Below, piece by piece: positions 1 through 8,490 of a stretch of DNA of 64,000 nucleotides. The notes beneath the pieces are model-generated. The model was not told where the DNA came from, made no database searches, and saw nothing but the letters and a program-made list of their open reading frames with translations. Within the stretch, counting starts at the first letter, position 1. Every line of letters begins with the position of its first letter. The stretch spans positions 2,666,001-2,730,000 of the forward strand of contig NZ_JIAC01000001.1 in NCBI RefSeq assembly GCF_000687995.1. The letters are read 5' to 3'. The translations under genes were made by a program, and so were the position numbers. The DNA is from Selenomonas ruminantium AC2024 (GTDB lineage: Bacteria > Bacillota > Negativicutes > Selenomonadales > Selenomonadaceae).

Positions 1-329
1 AGTTCTGCAATAGCCAGGTTGCTCGTGGAGATATCGAGGAATACCATATCGCGCTCATGGATGAGCTTTACAGCGGCCTGTGCAATGCGCTGTTTTGCTT
101 CCACGTCGGTGTTGCGGTGCTTGCTGACTTCAAGCATATGGCTGTTCTCGCGAATGCGGACAGCGCCACCGTAAGTACGTTTGAGCTTGCCTTTTTTCTC
201 CAGCGCACCCAAATCCTTGCGGATACAATCTTCGGTTACCTTAAATTTTTCACTGAGGTCGCGGACACGTACCTTGCCATCACGGGCAAGCATGTTCAGG
301 ATAATTTCCTGACGTTCTTCCAAAAACAT
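1..329 (-). CDS. DeoR-family transcriptional regulator, N-terminal part (cut by window start)
   Basis: The minus-strand reading begins at an ATG at 329 preceded by GGGAGTG and runs off the window at position 1, giving about 109 residues. It starts MFLEERQEIILNMLARDGK and continues with the DeoR-type winged helix (RVRDLSEKFKVTEDCIRKDL, then a GGAVR turn). The beginning of the sugar-phosphate sensor domain (AKQRIAQAAVKLI) follows. Proteins of this family usually repress sugar-catabolism genes and sense phosphorylated sugars; the target cannot be told here. A promoter with repeated elements lies just upstream, so self-regulation is plausible. The gene is incomplete only because of the window edge. 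Confidence 0.85.
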   Translation of the reverse strand, partial: MFLEERQEIILNMLARDGKVRVRDLSEKFKVTEDCIRKDLGALEKKGKLKRTYGGAVRIRENSHMLEVSKHRNTDVEAKQRIAQAAVKLIHERDMVFLDISTSNLAIAE

Positions 330-413
330 CTGCAATTCACTCCCATTAATTTTTTCCTTACAATACGCTTGGGGAAGAGGTAAGGTATTGTTTGTTATTA
401 TTGTTGTACAATT

Positions 414-442
414 AGTTTACTAGATTTGCGACAAATTATCAA
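414..442 (-). promoter_or_regulatory. Predicted sigma-A promoter of the left-end DeoR gene, with a repeated element
   Basis: On the minus strand TTGATA (442-437) and TAAACT (419-414) are separated by 17 bases, about 85 bases before the regulator's ATG. The ten-base element ATAATTTGTC occurs at 439-430, overlapping the -35, and again at 463-454, giving two direct repeats 24 bases apart. Such repeats fit an autoregulatory DeoR operator, but that role is inferred. Confidence 0.5.
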
Positions 443-449
443 GCCCAAA

Positions 450-1802
450 TTACGACAAATTATGCCGGCTTTCCTTAATATAGGTCCGAGCCCTGTCCAT
501 CAGCCCTAAACTGCGGTTCAAAAGCATATCGTAAACCGGTTCGCTGCCCGCCCACTCGGCGACCAGAAAGGCCGTCATGGACACCAGCATCAAAGACAGC
601 AGATGCTGGTAGGAGCCGGTCATTTCCATAATCAGAATGGCTCCTGTAACGGGTGATTTGACCACGGCAGAAAAATACGCCGCCATGCCAAAGACAATGC
701 AGGTCACAGCCCACTGGGCATCCATCAGCTGAGCCGCAATGGCCAGTTTCGCAAAGATGGCCCCGCCCAAGGCTCCGAGCACGAGCATCGGCAGAAATAT
801 GCCGCCCGGCACGCCAGAGCCGAAACAAAGCATGGTGAAGAAAAATTTTCCCGCCAAAAGCAGCAATAAAAAGCCAATCGCATATTCATGTTCTACGAGC
901 GCATCCACCAAAGGACTTCCGCCCCCTAAAATCTGCGGCAGGAAAAAACCGATTACGCCAGCGGCCAACAGCGGAAGCAACGGCTTTTGCCAGGCTTTCA
1001 GCGGCGACTTGGCATAGCTGTCTAGCGAAATGGTGAGCATGCGGTTAAATCCCAGCCCCAATACGCCCACAAAGCCGCCCAGCAAAATCAGCATCACATA
1101 GACATTGCCCGCCATCACCACGGGAATCTCGCCCATATGGAACACCGGCTCCATGCCAAAGAAGAACTGGGTTACGGTGGTCGCGGTTACCGTAGCGGCA
1201 ATGGCTCCCATCAGCACATAGGGCGAAAAATTTTTCGTCAGCTCCTCCAGACAAAAAATCGCTCCCGCCAGCGGTGCATTAAAGGCCGCCGCCAGACCTG
1301 CTCCGGCACCGGCCGTAAGCAGGTAATGGTTTTCCTCATAGCTGCGGTGGGTAAGACGCCCTACGCCCTGACCTAAGCAGGCCCCGAGCTGGACGCTGGG
1401 GCCTTCCCTGCCCAGCGACAGGCCCGCACCAATGCCCAGCACAGCTCCGGTAAATTTGAGCAGCAGCACCCGCGCCCAGTGCATGTCCATTTTCCCCATG
1501 AGCACGCCCTTGATTTGCGGAATGCCGGAGCCGGAAATCATGCCGTCCATCCGCAGCAGCCAATGGAGAATACAACCGATGGCCATAAGCACAATGAACC
1601 AGCCGGGAATATAGGCAGGATTTTCCTGCAGTAACTGATAGAGCCGAGGCAGATTCGCCTCGGACAGTTCCAGCAGATAGCGAAACAGGGCGATGGTCAG
1701 CCCGGTTAATACGCCAATCACATTGCCTTCGATAAAGAGCCGCAGTTTCAGGCGCTTAGGGTCGGTAAGGGCTTGCAAAATATCTTCGAATCGTTTTTGC
1801 AT
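450..1802 (-). CDS. clcA: ClC-type chloride/proton exchanger
   Basis: This 450-aa polytopic membrane protein carries the three ClC selectivity signatures: GSGIP near residue 92, GREGP near 131 (holding the gating glutamate) and GSGVPGGIFLP near 330. The stretch FNAPLAGAIFCLEEL keeps the second, proton-handling glutamate of the exchanger subclass, so a Cl-/H+ antiporter is more likely than a passive channel. No C-terminal CBS or TrkA_C domain is present, as in short bacterial ClCs. It lies downstream of rpsR but behind a terminator, so it is probably transcribed separately. Its role (acid tolerance or anion homeostasis) is family knowledge. Confidence 0.93.
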   Translation of the reverse strand: MQKRFEDILQALTDPKRLKLRLFIEGNVIGVLTGLTIALFRYLLELSEANLPRLYQLLQENPAYIPGWFIVLMAIGCILHWLLRMDGMISGSGIPQIKGVLMGKMDMHWARVLLLKFTGAVLGIGAGLSLGREGPSVQLGACLGQGVGRLTHRSYEENHYLLTAGAGAGLAAAFNAPLAGAIFCLEELTKNFSPYVLMGAIAATVTATTVTQFFFGMEPVFHMGEIPVVMAGNVYVMLILLGGFVGVLGLGFNRMLTISLDSYAKSPLKAWQKPLLPLLAAGVIGFFLPQILGGGSPLVDALVEHEYAIGFLLLLLAGKFFFTMLCFGSGVPGGIFLPMLVLGALGGAIFAKLAIAAQLMDAQWAVTCIVFGMAAYFSAVVKSPVTGAILIMEMTGSYQHLLSLMLVSMTAFLVAEWAGSEPVYDMLLNRSLGLMDRARTYIKESRHNLS

Positions 1803-1823
1803 AAACCTCTCCTATAAATGAAA

Positions 1824-1850
1824 AAGCCTTCCCCGAAGAGAAGGCTTGCA
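1824..1850 (-). terminator. Rho-independent terminator of the rpsF-ssb-rpsR operon
   Basis: An 8-bp perfect stem AAGCCTTC/GAAGGCTT (1824-1831 with 1840-1847) with an 8-nt loop is followed on the minus strand by TTTTTCATTT. It begins 10 bases after the rpsR stop codon and precedes clcA. Confidence 0.8.
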
Positions 1851-1856
1851 TTTTGC

Positions 1857-2087
1857 TTATTCAGCAGTGAACGGCAGCAATGCGATATTGCGAGCACGTT
1901 TGATGGCAACAGTCACCTGGCGCTGATGCTTAGCGCAGTTGCCGGAGATACGGCGGGGCAGGATCTTGCCGCGCTCCGTAATGAAGCGACGGAGTTTTGC
2001 CACGTCTTTATAGTCGATATGTTCGACCTTGTCTACGCAGAACGAGCAGACCTTTCTACGAGGTCTTCTGCTTCTGTCACGTCTCAT
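1857..2087 (-). CDS. rpsR: 30S ribosomal protein S18
   Basis: The 76-aa basic protein opens with an Arg-rich tail ([16 protein letters not shown]) and contains the conserved block [21 protein letters not shown]. It is the small-subunit platform protein that pairs with S6. CSFC together with CAKH resembles the zinc-binding form of S18. The ATG at 2087 is chosen to match family starts; a TTG directly before it lies a little closer to the AGGAGGG ribosome-binding site. It is the last gene of the rpsF-ssb-rpsR operon. Confidence 0.97.
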   Translation of the reverse strand: MRRDRSRRPRRKVCSFCVDKVEHIDYKDVAKLRRFITERGKILPRRISGNCAKHQRQVTVAIKRARNIALLPFTAE

Positions 2088-2107
2088 CAAAGTAATTCCC
2101 TCCTAAC

Positions 2108-2542
2108 TTAAAACGGAATTTCTTCGTCAGGGATAGACGGGCCGAAACCATCAACAGGCGCAGACTGCGGTGCTGCCGGTGCCGGTGCACCGAATCCGCC
2201 AGTCTGAGGAGCAGAACCCTTGGAATCCAGGAATTCTACTTCGTTTGCTACGATTTCCGTCACATAACGCTTCGAGCCATCTTGTGCATCATAGCTTCTA
2301 ACCTGAATGCGGCCTTCCACAGAAATCCGGCGGCCTTTCACCAAGTTGTTGCCACAAACTTCAGCCAGCTTGCTCCAAACAACAATGGGAATAAAATCCG
2401 CCGTCGGCTGACCATCGTTAGCATCCTTACGTGCAAAGCGGCGATCCACTGCCAGCGTAAAGGTGCAGACTGCTGTGCCGGACTGCGTATAACGCACTTC
2501 CGGGTCACGGGTCAGGCGGCCAATCAGTATTGCCTTGTTCAT
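2108..2542 (-). CDS. ssb: Single-stranded DNA-binding protein
   Basis: This 144-aa protein has the N-terminal OB fold (MNKAILIGRLTRDPEVRYT), a flexible Gly/Ala/Pro-rich linker (about 110-130) and the acidic tip DEEIPF used to recruit replication and repair partners. GGGAGGATG precedes the ATG at 2542. It lies between rpsF and rpsR, the usual Firmicute operon, so it is likely co-transcribed with the ribosomal proteins. Confidence 0.97.
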   Translation of the reverse strand: MNKAILIGRLTRDPEVRYTQSGTAVCTFTLAVDRRFARKDANDGQPTADFIPIVVWSKLAEVCGNNLVKGRRISVEGRIQVRSYDAQDGSKRYVTEIVANEVEFLDSKGSAPQTGGFGAPAPAAPQSAPVDGFGPSIPDEEIPF

Positions 2543-2581
2543 GGTACATCCTCCCTGACGCCAAATTGGCGTACTTCTAAA

Positions 2582-2869
2582 TTACTCTTCGTCGTTTTTC
2601 ACGATCATGTGCTTGAGGATGCTGTCGTTGATCTTCATTACGCGGTCGCATTCTGCAACGCAGGACGGTTCGCAGGTAACGTAGAGCAGTTCATAGAAAC
2701 CCTCAGTGCAGTCTTTGATCTCATAAGCAAGACGCTTCTTGCCCCAACGATCTTCTTTATCGATAGTACCGCCGTTTTCGGTGATGAGCTTAGTGAACTT
2801 GCTGATAACAGCGTTCGTAGCTTCTTCTTCCATCGGTTTCACGATAAAAATGACTTCGTACTTTCTCAC
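2582..2869 (-). CDS. rpsF: 30S ribosomal protein S6
   Basis: This 95-aa protein has the S6 signature MRKYEVIFIVKPMEEE and the central WGKKRLAYEIKD block. It is the small-subunit partner of S18. The start is a GTG at 2869 behind GGGAGGTG. It is the first gene of the rpsF-ssb-rpsR operon, behind a strong promoter and a structured leader. Confidence 0.97.
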   Translation of the reverse strand: MRKYEVIFIVKPMEEEATNAVISKFTKLITENGGTIDKEDRWGKKRLAYEIKDCTEGFYELLYVTCEPSCVAECDRVMKINDSILKHMIVKNDEE

Positions 2870-2895
2870 GAAATCACCTCCCTCTCTGGTCTTTG

Positions 2896-2938
2896 GCTCC
2901 TGCTCGCACAGGAGCAGAGGTTGAAATGTTATTTCAAC
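2896..2938 (-). promoter_or_regulatory. Two hairpins in the rpsF mRNA leader
   Basis: Between the promoter and the rpsF start lie two perfect hairpins: GTTGAAAT/ATTTCAAC (2920-2938) and GCTCCTG/CAGGAGC (2896-2915). rpsF leaders in many bacteria bind the S6:S18 complex for feedback control. The CCG motif I would expect for that RNA is not obvious here, so the regulatory role is unproven. Confidence 0.4.
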
Positions 2939-2967
2939 TCAAAACTTATTTGTCTCACGACTAGAAG

Positions 2968-2996
2968 ATTATACCATTATTAGCAGACCATTGCAA
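2968..2996 (-). promoter_or_regulatory. Sigma-A-type promoter of rpsF-ssb-rpsR
   Basis: On the minus strand TTGCAA (2996-2991), a 17-base spacer and a consensus TATAAT (2973-2968) lie about 100 bases before the rpsF GTG start. Confidence 0.8.
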
Positions 2997-3024
2997 GAAA
3001 AATTTTCCACAATTTCTCCCCTTG

Positions 3025-3990
3025 TCATTGCATGGTTCCTGCATAAAACTTGGCCAGTTTCTGCATCTTATGGATGGCCTCGACGCGCCCTTCATTGCTG
3101 TTGCTTAGCGCCACCAGAATAAAATCTTCCTGCGGCCCATAGAAAATGCCGCCATCGGCATAGACGCCATTGACCTCGCCGGTCTTATGGGCGATATCAT
3201 AGCCGGATACCACCGCAGGGAAACACTCTTTATCCCGCTGCTGTTTCAGGATATCGAGCATAAAGGCATCTTCTTTTTCGCCAACGAGCTGATGGTAGTA
3301 GAGATTCGTCAGCAAATGACCGATATCCCGTACCGAGGAAAGATTCTTATTGCTGGCCTTTTTATTGACCATGAGTTTATGCACCAGCAGGGTATCCTTA
3401 TAGCCATACTGCTGCAGGTACTGATTGATATTTGCCATGCCCAGTTTATCGATCAGCATATTGGTGGCGGTGTTATCACTTTCCACCACCATCAGCTGAA
3501 TCAGCTGGGCAATGGTGCGCTTTTCACCGGCATTGTACCAGGTGGTAACCCCGGCGCCGCCCACCACATCCTGCTTGCGGATGGTAAGCTGTTCCTCCAG
3601 TGACAATCTGCCATCATGAACATCCTGCATAGTCTTGGCCATCACAAAGAGTTTAATCATGCTGGCCGGAAACATCCGGCGCTGATTGTAGATAAAGGGT
3701 TCCACTTCCCGGCCCGGACGCAGGAAGTACACGGCAAGCTGCTTATTATTAGCACCTATAACCTGAGCTGTATAGGCAAAGAGCTCGTCTTCGTCCACTG
3801 CCCTGTCTGCCCGTACCAAGGGCATATTTTCTTTTCCCATCATCTCGGCCGCCAAAGCAGCAGCCTCCCGGCCGTCATGGTGCTGCCAGAGGAAGGCCGT
3901 TGCCATGCCCCCGGCCTCCAAAATCACGACCAGGCAAAAAAATGTAACGATTCGCTTAAGTTTTGTAGAACGGCTAATCTTCATTTTCAT
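3025..3990 (-). CDS. Membrane-anchored serine hydrolase of the class A beta-lactamase fold
   Basis: The protein has about 321 aa: a short basic N-terminus, one hydrophobic anchor (about 15-33), then an extracytoplasmic penicillin-recognising domain. The active-site tetrad SMIK (about residues 110-113), the SDN motif in VESDNTATN and the KTG motif in AHKTGE are all present. The ExxxN omega-loop that supplies the deacylating glutamate of true class A beta-lactamases is not visible (the region reads KASNKNLSS). A cell-wall peptidase or PBP-like role is therefore at least as likely as antibiotic hydrolysis. The ATG at 3990 has AAGGA seven bases upstream; a TTG at 3996 has none. It follows the polysaccharide deacetylase gene closely. 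Confidence 0.8.
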   Translation of the reverse strand: MKMKISRSTKLKRIVTFFCLVVILEAGGMATAFLWQHHDGREAAALAAEMMGKENMPLVRADRAVDEDELFAYTAQVIGANNKQLAVYFLRPGREVEPFIYNQRRMFPASMIKLFVMAKTMQDVHDGRLSLEEQLTIRKQDVVGGAGVTTWYNAGEKRTIAQLIQLMVVESDNTATNMLIDKLGMANINQYLQQYGYKDTLLVHKLMVNKKASNKNLSSVRDIGHLLTNLYYHQLVGEKEDAFMLDILKQQRDKECFPAVVSGYDIAHKTGEVNGVYADGGIFYGPQEDFILVALSNSNEGRVEAIHKMQKLAKFYAGTMQ

Positions 3991-4014
3991 GAGCAAGTCC
4001 TTGAATGCTAGAAA

Positions 4015-4917
4015 TTACCAGGGCTGCGGCGTAATGGGCGTCACCACGCCAAAACGGTAGCCCTTGGCCTTGAGATTGTCGATAATTCCCGGCAGCGCTC
4101 GCACCGTTTCTTCCTTGCCGCCATTGCAGTGCATGAGCACCAGCGCCATATTATCTTTGAGATGTCCAGCCGCCCGCCGGTCGATATAATCAATCTGCTG
4201 CTCTGCCGAAGGTTGTTCCGGTGTAGCATCTTCCGTGAGCACATTCCAGTCGTGTTCCACGTAACCCAAGAGATTCAGATGCTTATAATAATCGTCTGCA
4301 AACATGCCAACCGTGCCGCCCGGCGCGCGGATGATAAAGGGCCGCATGCCAATGACCTTAAAGACAGCCTCGTCGGTCTGCTCCATCTCCTCCACAAAAC
4401 TTTCCTTATTGGCGTAGAGTCGCTCATAATCGTGGTCGTAACTGTGATTGCCAATGGCATGACCCTCGGTAAAAATCCGCTTTAACACCGCAGGGTTCTT
4501 TTCCACCATGCCGCCTAACACATAGAATGTCGCATGAACCCCCTTAGCCTTGAGCACATCTAAAATGGCCGGGGTATTCACATCATCGGGGCCATCATCA
4601 AAGGTCAGGTAAGCCACCTTCTCTGCCGTATAGCGCGGCAGCGCCGGCAGCATGGTGGGCAGCCCCTTGGCCAGCCGCTGTTTCAAGGTATAACGGTCAT
4701 AAACCGGCCGGTCCACACTGATATTGTCATAAGTGAGATTACTGTAATCACCCTTCGCCAGCGTATAGGCCGCCGATTCCACGCCCGGCTCCGCTTCCAC
4801 TTCCTGCGGCTGTTCCGTAGCCCGCACCTTCGCATGCCAGGCTGCCCCCGCCATGCCGCCAAATATAACCAAAACCGCCAAGACACCGATAACCTTGGCA
4901 AACTTATCACGTTTCAC
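4015..4917 (-). CDS. Polysaccharide deacetylase (NodB/PgdA-type), membrane anchored
   Basis: This 300-aa protein has an N-terminal hydrophobic anchor (about 9-27) and a NodB domain from about residue 100. TFDDGPD carries the metal and base aspartates, NHSYDH gives the HxxxH metal ligands and RAPGG supplies the catalytic arginine. Such enzymes remove acetyl groups from cell-surface GlcNAc polymers, often peptidoglycan, and can confer lysozyme resistance. The start is a GTG at 4917. It lies between hemW and the serine hydrolase on the same strand, suggesting a cell-envelope pair. Confidence 0.88.
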   Translation of the reverse strand: MKRDKFAKVIGVLAVLVIFGGMAGAAWHAKVRATEQPQEVEAEPGVESAAYTLAKGDYSNLTYDNISVDRPVYDRYTLKQRLAKGLPTMLPALPRYTAEKVAYLTFDDGPDDVNTPAILDVLKAKGVHATFYVLGGMVEKNPAVLKRIFTEGHAIGNHSYDHDYERLYANKESFVEEMEQTDEAVFKVIGMRPFIIRAPGGTVGMFADDYYKHLNLLGYVEHDWNVLTEDATPEQPSAEQQIDYIDRRAAGHLKDNMALVLMHCNGGKEETVRALPGIIDNLKAKGYRFGVVTPITPQPW

Positions 4918-4975
4918 CGTAATCGCGCCCCCACTATTCTTCCTAAATTCTCAGCTTCTTCATTATACTACATCT

Positions 4976-6115
4976 TTATGACAAAATAAATTCAGCAAAG
5001 GCCAAATTCCCATATTTGAAGCCTTTTTCCGTCAAGCGGCAGCCTGCCTGATCAACCACCAATAACCCCTGGCCGCGCAAATCTGCCATGACCTGACCAT
5101 AGACTTCATCGAGTTCCCGCTGGAATTTATCACGAAACGCCTTGCGCGAAATTCCCTCTGCCGTACGCAGCGCCAGAAAGGCAAATTCTTCCATGGCATG
5201 CTCAAAACTCGGTTCTTCCTCCAATTCCCAGATTTCCTGTCCATTTTTTATCCCGACAGTATACGCCTCAATATCCGTCACGGCAGCATAACGCTTCCCC
5301 TCCAAATAGGAGTGGGCCGCTGCCCCCAATCCCAGATAGGGCACATCATGCCAATAACTCCGATTATGACGGCTCTCGAAGCCCGCCTTGGCAAAGTTGG
5401 ACACCTCGTAGCGCTGATAGCCCAGCTGCGGCAACTGCTTGGTCATATAGTCATACATGGCCTCTGCCTCATCCTCTGTTGGCAGAGGCAGTTTGCCCAT
5501 TTCCTCCATGCGGGCAAAGGCCGTCCCCTCCTCCACCTGCAGACCGTAGATGGAAATATGCTGAATCCCTAGCGTATCTGCCTGCGCCACACTCGCCTGC
5601 AAATCCGTTAGATTCTGTCCCGGCAGGCCGTACATCAAATCCACGCTGATATTTACAAAACCTGCCTGCTGCGCCAGCTTCACAGCCTCACAGGCCTCGG
5701 CACCACTATGAATCCTGCCGATTTTTTTGAGCAGTGCGTCCTGAAAACTCTGCACGCCAAAACTCAAACGGTTGACACCGCCAGCCTGCAGAATTTTAAA
5801 ATAATCTCCATCCACCGTACCGGGATTGCATTCCACGGTAAACTCACCAATTTCAGTCCCAAAAGCTTCCGTCACTGCTGCTAGAACTTTTTCCATAAGC
5901 GCCTGCGGCAGAGCCGTAGGCGTGCCGCCACCGATATAGATGGTGGCAGGTATTCCCCATTTTTGCCGATAAGAAAGGCCCTGTATCTTCACTTGCTGAC
6001 ACAGGGCCTCCACATAAGCCTCCATGCGATTTTCCTTCCCCGCAAAGGAGGGAAAATCACAGTAGAAGCACTTTTGCCGGCAAAAGGGAATATGTATATA
6101 AACTCCCCATTGCAT
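4976..6115 (-). CDS. hemW: Radical SAM heme chaperone HemW
   Basis: This 379-aa protein begins QWGVYIHIPFCRQKCFYC, with the CxxxCxxC cluster motif of radical SAM enzymes. GGGTPTAL and a C-terminal HemN-like domain follow. It resembles oxygen-independent coproporphyrinogen oxidase, but family knowledge indicates that proteins of this length and position (next to lepA) are HemW heme chaperones. AAGGAAG lies seven bases before the ATG. The lepA stop is only 17 bases upstream, so lepA-hemW is probably one operon. Confidence 0.93.
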   Translation of the reverse strand: MQWGVYIHIPFCRQKCFYCDFPSFAGKENRMEAYVEALCQQVKIQGLSYRQKWGIPATIYIGGGTPTALPQALMEKVLAAVTEAFGTEIGEFTVECNPGTVDGDYFKILQAGGVNRLSFGVQSFQDALLKKIGRIHSGAEACEAVKLAQQAGFVNISVDLMYGLPGQNLTDLQASVAQADTLGIQHISIYGLQVEEGTAFARMEEMGKLPLPTEDEAEAMYDYMTKQLPQLGYQRYEVSNFAKAGFESRHNRSYWHDVPYLGLGAAAHSYLEGKRYAAVTDIEAYTVGIKNGQEIWELEEEPSFEHAMEEFAFLALRTAEGISRKAFRDKFQRELDEVYGQVMADLRGQGLLVVDQAGCRLTEKGFKYGNLAFAEFILS

Positions 6116-6132
6116 AATCTTACTTCCTTATT

Positions 6133-7929
6133 TTAGTCAATCTTCAAAATCGCCATAAAGGCTTCCTGCGGCACTTCCACCGAGCCAACGGCTTTCATGC
6201 GCTTCTTGCCTTCCTTCTGCTTTTCGAGCAGTTTGCGCTTACGGGAAATATCGCCGCCATAGCATTTGGCCAAAACGTCCTTGCGCCGTGCCCGCACGTT
6301 TTCACGCGCGATGACCTTGGAGCCAATCGCCGCCTGAATGGGAATCTCAAACATCTGCTGCGGAATGATTTCCTTGAGCTTGGACGCCAGCTGACGGCCA
6401 CGGCTCTGGGCTCTATCCTTGTGCACAATCGTCGAGAGCGCATCCACCGGGTCGCCGTTCAAGAGGATATCCACCTTCACGAGCTTCGATTCCTGATAAT
6501 CTGCCAGTTCATAGTCCAGCGAAGCATAGCCCTTGGTCGCCGATTTCAGACGGTCAAAGTAGTCAAAAATGATTTCGTTCAGCGGAATATGGTAGGTAAT
6601 CATGACACGGTTGGTATCGAGGTAGTCCATATTCTTGAACACGCCCCGCTTGTCCTGCGAAATCTCCATAACCGCACCGACAAAATCATTGGGCACAATC
6701 ACCGTTGCCTTCACAAACGGCTCCTCAATATGCTCAATCTCCGTCTGCGGCGGCAATTCTGCCGGATTGCTGACATTTAAGACAGAACCATCCGTCTTAA
6801 ACACATGGTAGATAACCGAAGGCGCCGTCGTGATAAGTTTCAGATGATACTCACGCTCCAAACGCTCCTGAATAACGTCCATATGCAGCAAGCCCAAGAA
6901 GCCACAACGGAAACCAAAGCCCAAAGCCACAGAAGTTTCCGGCTCAAAGACCAAGGCCGCATCATTAATCTGCATCTTTTCGAGAGCGTCCTTGAGGTTG
7001 TCGTAATCAGCACTTTCCACCGGATACAGGCCGCAGTAGACCATCGGCGTAACACCACGATAGCCCGGCAGCGGCTCTGCCGCAGGCCTGTCAGCAAAGG
7101 TGATGGTATCGCCTACCCGCACATCGCGGACGTCTTTCAGAGAACCGGCCACAAAGCCAACCTCGCCCATATTGAGCTCACCGACATCCACTGGCTGCGG
7201 CTTAAAACAGCCCACATCCGTGACCTCAAAAGTCTTGCCCGTAGCCATCATCTTGAGTCGCATGCCCTTCTTGATTTTGCCCTGCTTTACGCGCACATGA
7301 GCGATAACACCCTTGTAGGAATCGAAGAAGGAGTCAAAGATAAGCGCCTGCAGGGGTGCCTCTTCATCCCCTTCCGGTGCCGGAATGCGTTCAACGATGG
7401 CATCGAGGATTTCTTCAATGCCGATACCAGTTTTGGCCGAAGCCAACACCGCATCCGTGGCATCAAGCCCAATGGTATTTTCGATTTCTTCCTTTACGCG
7501 GTCAGGGTCAGCACTAGGCAGGTCAATCTTATTGATAACCGGCACGATTTCCAAATCGTTTTCGAGCGCCATATAGACGTTCGCAAGCGTCTGCGCCTCA
7601 ACGCCCTGTGCGGCGTCTACTACGAGCAGCGCCCCTTCGCAAGCGGCCAAACTACGGGAAACCTCATAGGTAAAATCCACATGGCCCGGGGTGTCGATGA
7701 GATTGAGCTGATACATCTCCCCATCCTTGCCCTTGTAATCGAGGCGCACAGTCTGCGCCTTAATCGTAATGCCGCGCTCACGCTCCAAGTCCATGCTGTC
7801 GAGGACCTGGGCTTCCATCTCACGCTGCGTCAGCGTTCCCGTATATTCAATCAATCGGTCCGCAATGGTCGATTTGCCATGGTCGATATGTGCGATAATC
7901 GAGAAATTGCGAATATGCTTGTTCTGCAT
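6133..7929 (-). CDS. lepA: Elongation factor 4 (LepA), ribosome back-translocase GTPase
   Basis: The 598-aa GTPase contains AHIDHGKST (P-loop), DTPGHVDF and NKIDLP in the G domain, EF-G-like domains, and the LepA-specific C-terminal domain ending in a Lys-rich [14 protein letters not shown] segment. The ATG at 7929 is preferred because AAAGGA lies eight bases upstream and the product [14 protein letters not shown] matches family starts. The open frame itself extends to 7998. It acts on stalled or mis-translocated ribosomes. Confidence 0.97.
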   Translation of the reverse strand: MQNKHIRNFSIIAHIDHGKSTIADRLIEYTGTLTQREMEAQVLDSMDLERERGITIKAQTVRLDYKGKDGEMYQLNLIDTPGHVDFTYEVSRSLAACEGALLVVDAAQGVEAQTLANVYMALENDLEIVPVINKIDLPSADPDRVKEEIENTIGLDATDAVLASAKTGIGIEEILDAIVERIPAPEGDEEAPLQALIFDSFFDSYKGVIAHVRVKQGKIKKGMRLKMMATGKTFEVTDVGCFKPQPVDVGELNMGEVGFVAGSLKDVRDVRVGDTITFADRPAAEPLPGYRGVTPMVYCGLYPVESADYDNLKDALEKMQINDAALVFEPETSVALGFGFRCGFLGLLHMDVIQERLEREYHLKLITTAPSVIYHVFKTDGSVLNVSNPAELPPQTEIEHIEEPFVKATVIVPNDFVGAVMEISQDKRGVFKNMDYLDTNRVMITYHIPLNEIIFDYFDRLKSATKGYASLDYELADYQESKLVKVDILLNGDPVDALSTIVHKDRAQSRGRQLASKLKEIIPQQMFEIPIQAAIGSKVIARENVRARRKDVLAKCYGGDISRKRKLLEKQKEGKKRMKAVGSVEVPQEAFMAILKID

Positions 7930-8027
7930 TGTCATTTTCCTTTCGAAAGTTCTATCCATATAAATGACATTATACCCCATCTGCCCCCTCTCCTGCAATA
8001 AATATACTTTCCTTTTCCAAAAAACTA

Positions 8028-8056
8028 TTGCATTTTGAAAAAGGGCGTGCTAAAAT
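8028..8056 (+). promoter_or_regulatory. Sigma-A-type promoter of rpsT
   Basis: TTGCAT (8028-8033), a 17-base spacer and TAAAAT (8051-8056) lie about 37 bases before the rpsT start, in the divergent lepA/rpsT interval. Confidence 0.75.
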
Positions 8057-8092
8057 AGCTAGGTAACGAATCAATTGAGGGGGGTGAACTAC

Positions 8093-8359
8093 TTGCCGAA
8101 TATTAAAGCATCTATTCTTAGTGTAAAATCTGACGCTAAGCGCCGTGCGAAGAACGCTGCTGAGAAGTCCCGTGTACGCACTGCTTCCCGTCGTGTTCTC
8201 GACGCTGTTGAGGCTGGAAACGTTGATGAAGCGAAATCCCTCCTCACGGCTGCTTGCAAGACTATCGACATGGCTGCTGCTAACCACGTGTTCCACAAGA
8301 ACTGCGCAGCTCGCAAAAAGTCCCGTCTGGCTCGCAAAGTGAATGCACTCGCTAAGTAA
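8093..8359 (+). CDS. rpsT: 30S ribosomal protein S20
   Basis: This 88-aa, very basic, alanine-rich helical protein starts (M)PNIKASILSVKSDAKRRAKN and ends CAARKKSRLARKVNALAK. The start is a TTG at 8093 preceded by GAGGGGGGTG seven bases upstream; the frame also has a TTG at 8075 without a ribosome-binding site. S20 binds 16S rRNA early in 30S assembly. It has its own promoter and terminator and is divergent from lepA. Confidence 0.96.
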   Translation: MPNIKASILSVKSDAKRRAKNAAEKSRVRTASRRVLDAVEAGNVDEAKSLLTAACKTIDMAAANHVFHKNCAARKKSRLARKVNALAK

Positions 8360-8382
8360 TTCTCAGAATGAGATAGAAAAGA

Positions 8383-8408
8383 ACCGTCCTTCGGGGCGGT
8401 TTTTTTGT
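8383..8408 (+). terminator. Rho-independent terminator of rpsT
   Basis: The GC-rich hairpin ACCGTCC-TTCG-GGGCGGT (one G-U pair) with a UUCG tetraloop is followed by seven T residues, starting 23 bases after the rpsT stop. Confidence 0.9.
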
Positions 8409-8432
8409 TTATCCCTTCTTTTTCTCTTTCAT

Positions 8433-8460
8433 TTGAAATACCTGTAGATTATGATATACT
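8433..8460 (+). promoter_or_regulatory. Sigma-A-type promoter of the second DeoR regulator
   Basis: TTGAAA (8433-8438) and TATACT (8455-8460) are separated by 16 bases, about 30 bases before the ATG at 8491. The ribosome-binding site AGGGGA (8478-8483) follows. Confidence 0.65.
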
Positions 8461-8490
8461 TTATGTAGAAAACATACAGGGGATGATTTT

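Noticed and set aside
6805-8001. Plus-strand open frame of 398 codons
   Set aside because: It is the complement of lepA, whose GTPase motifs are unmistakable.
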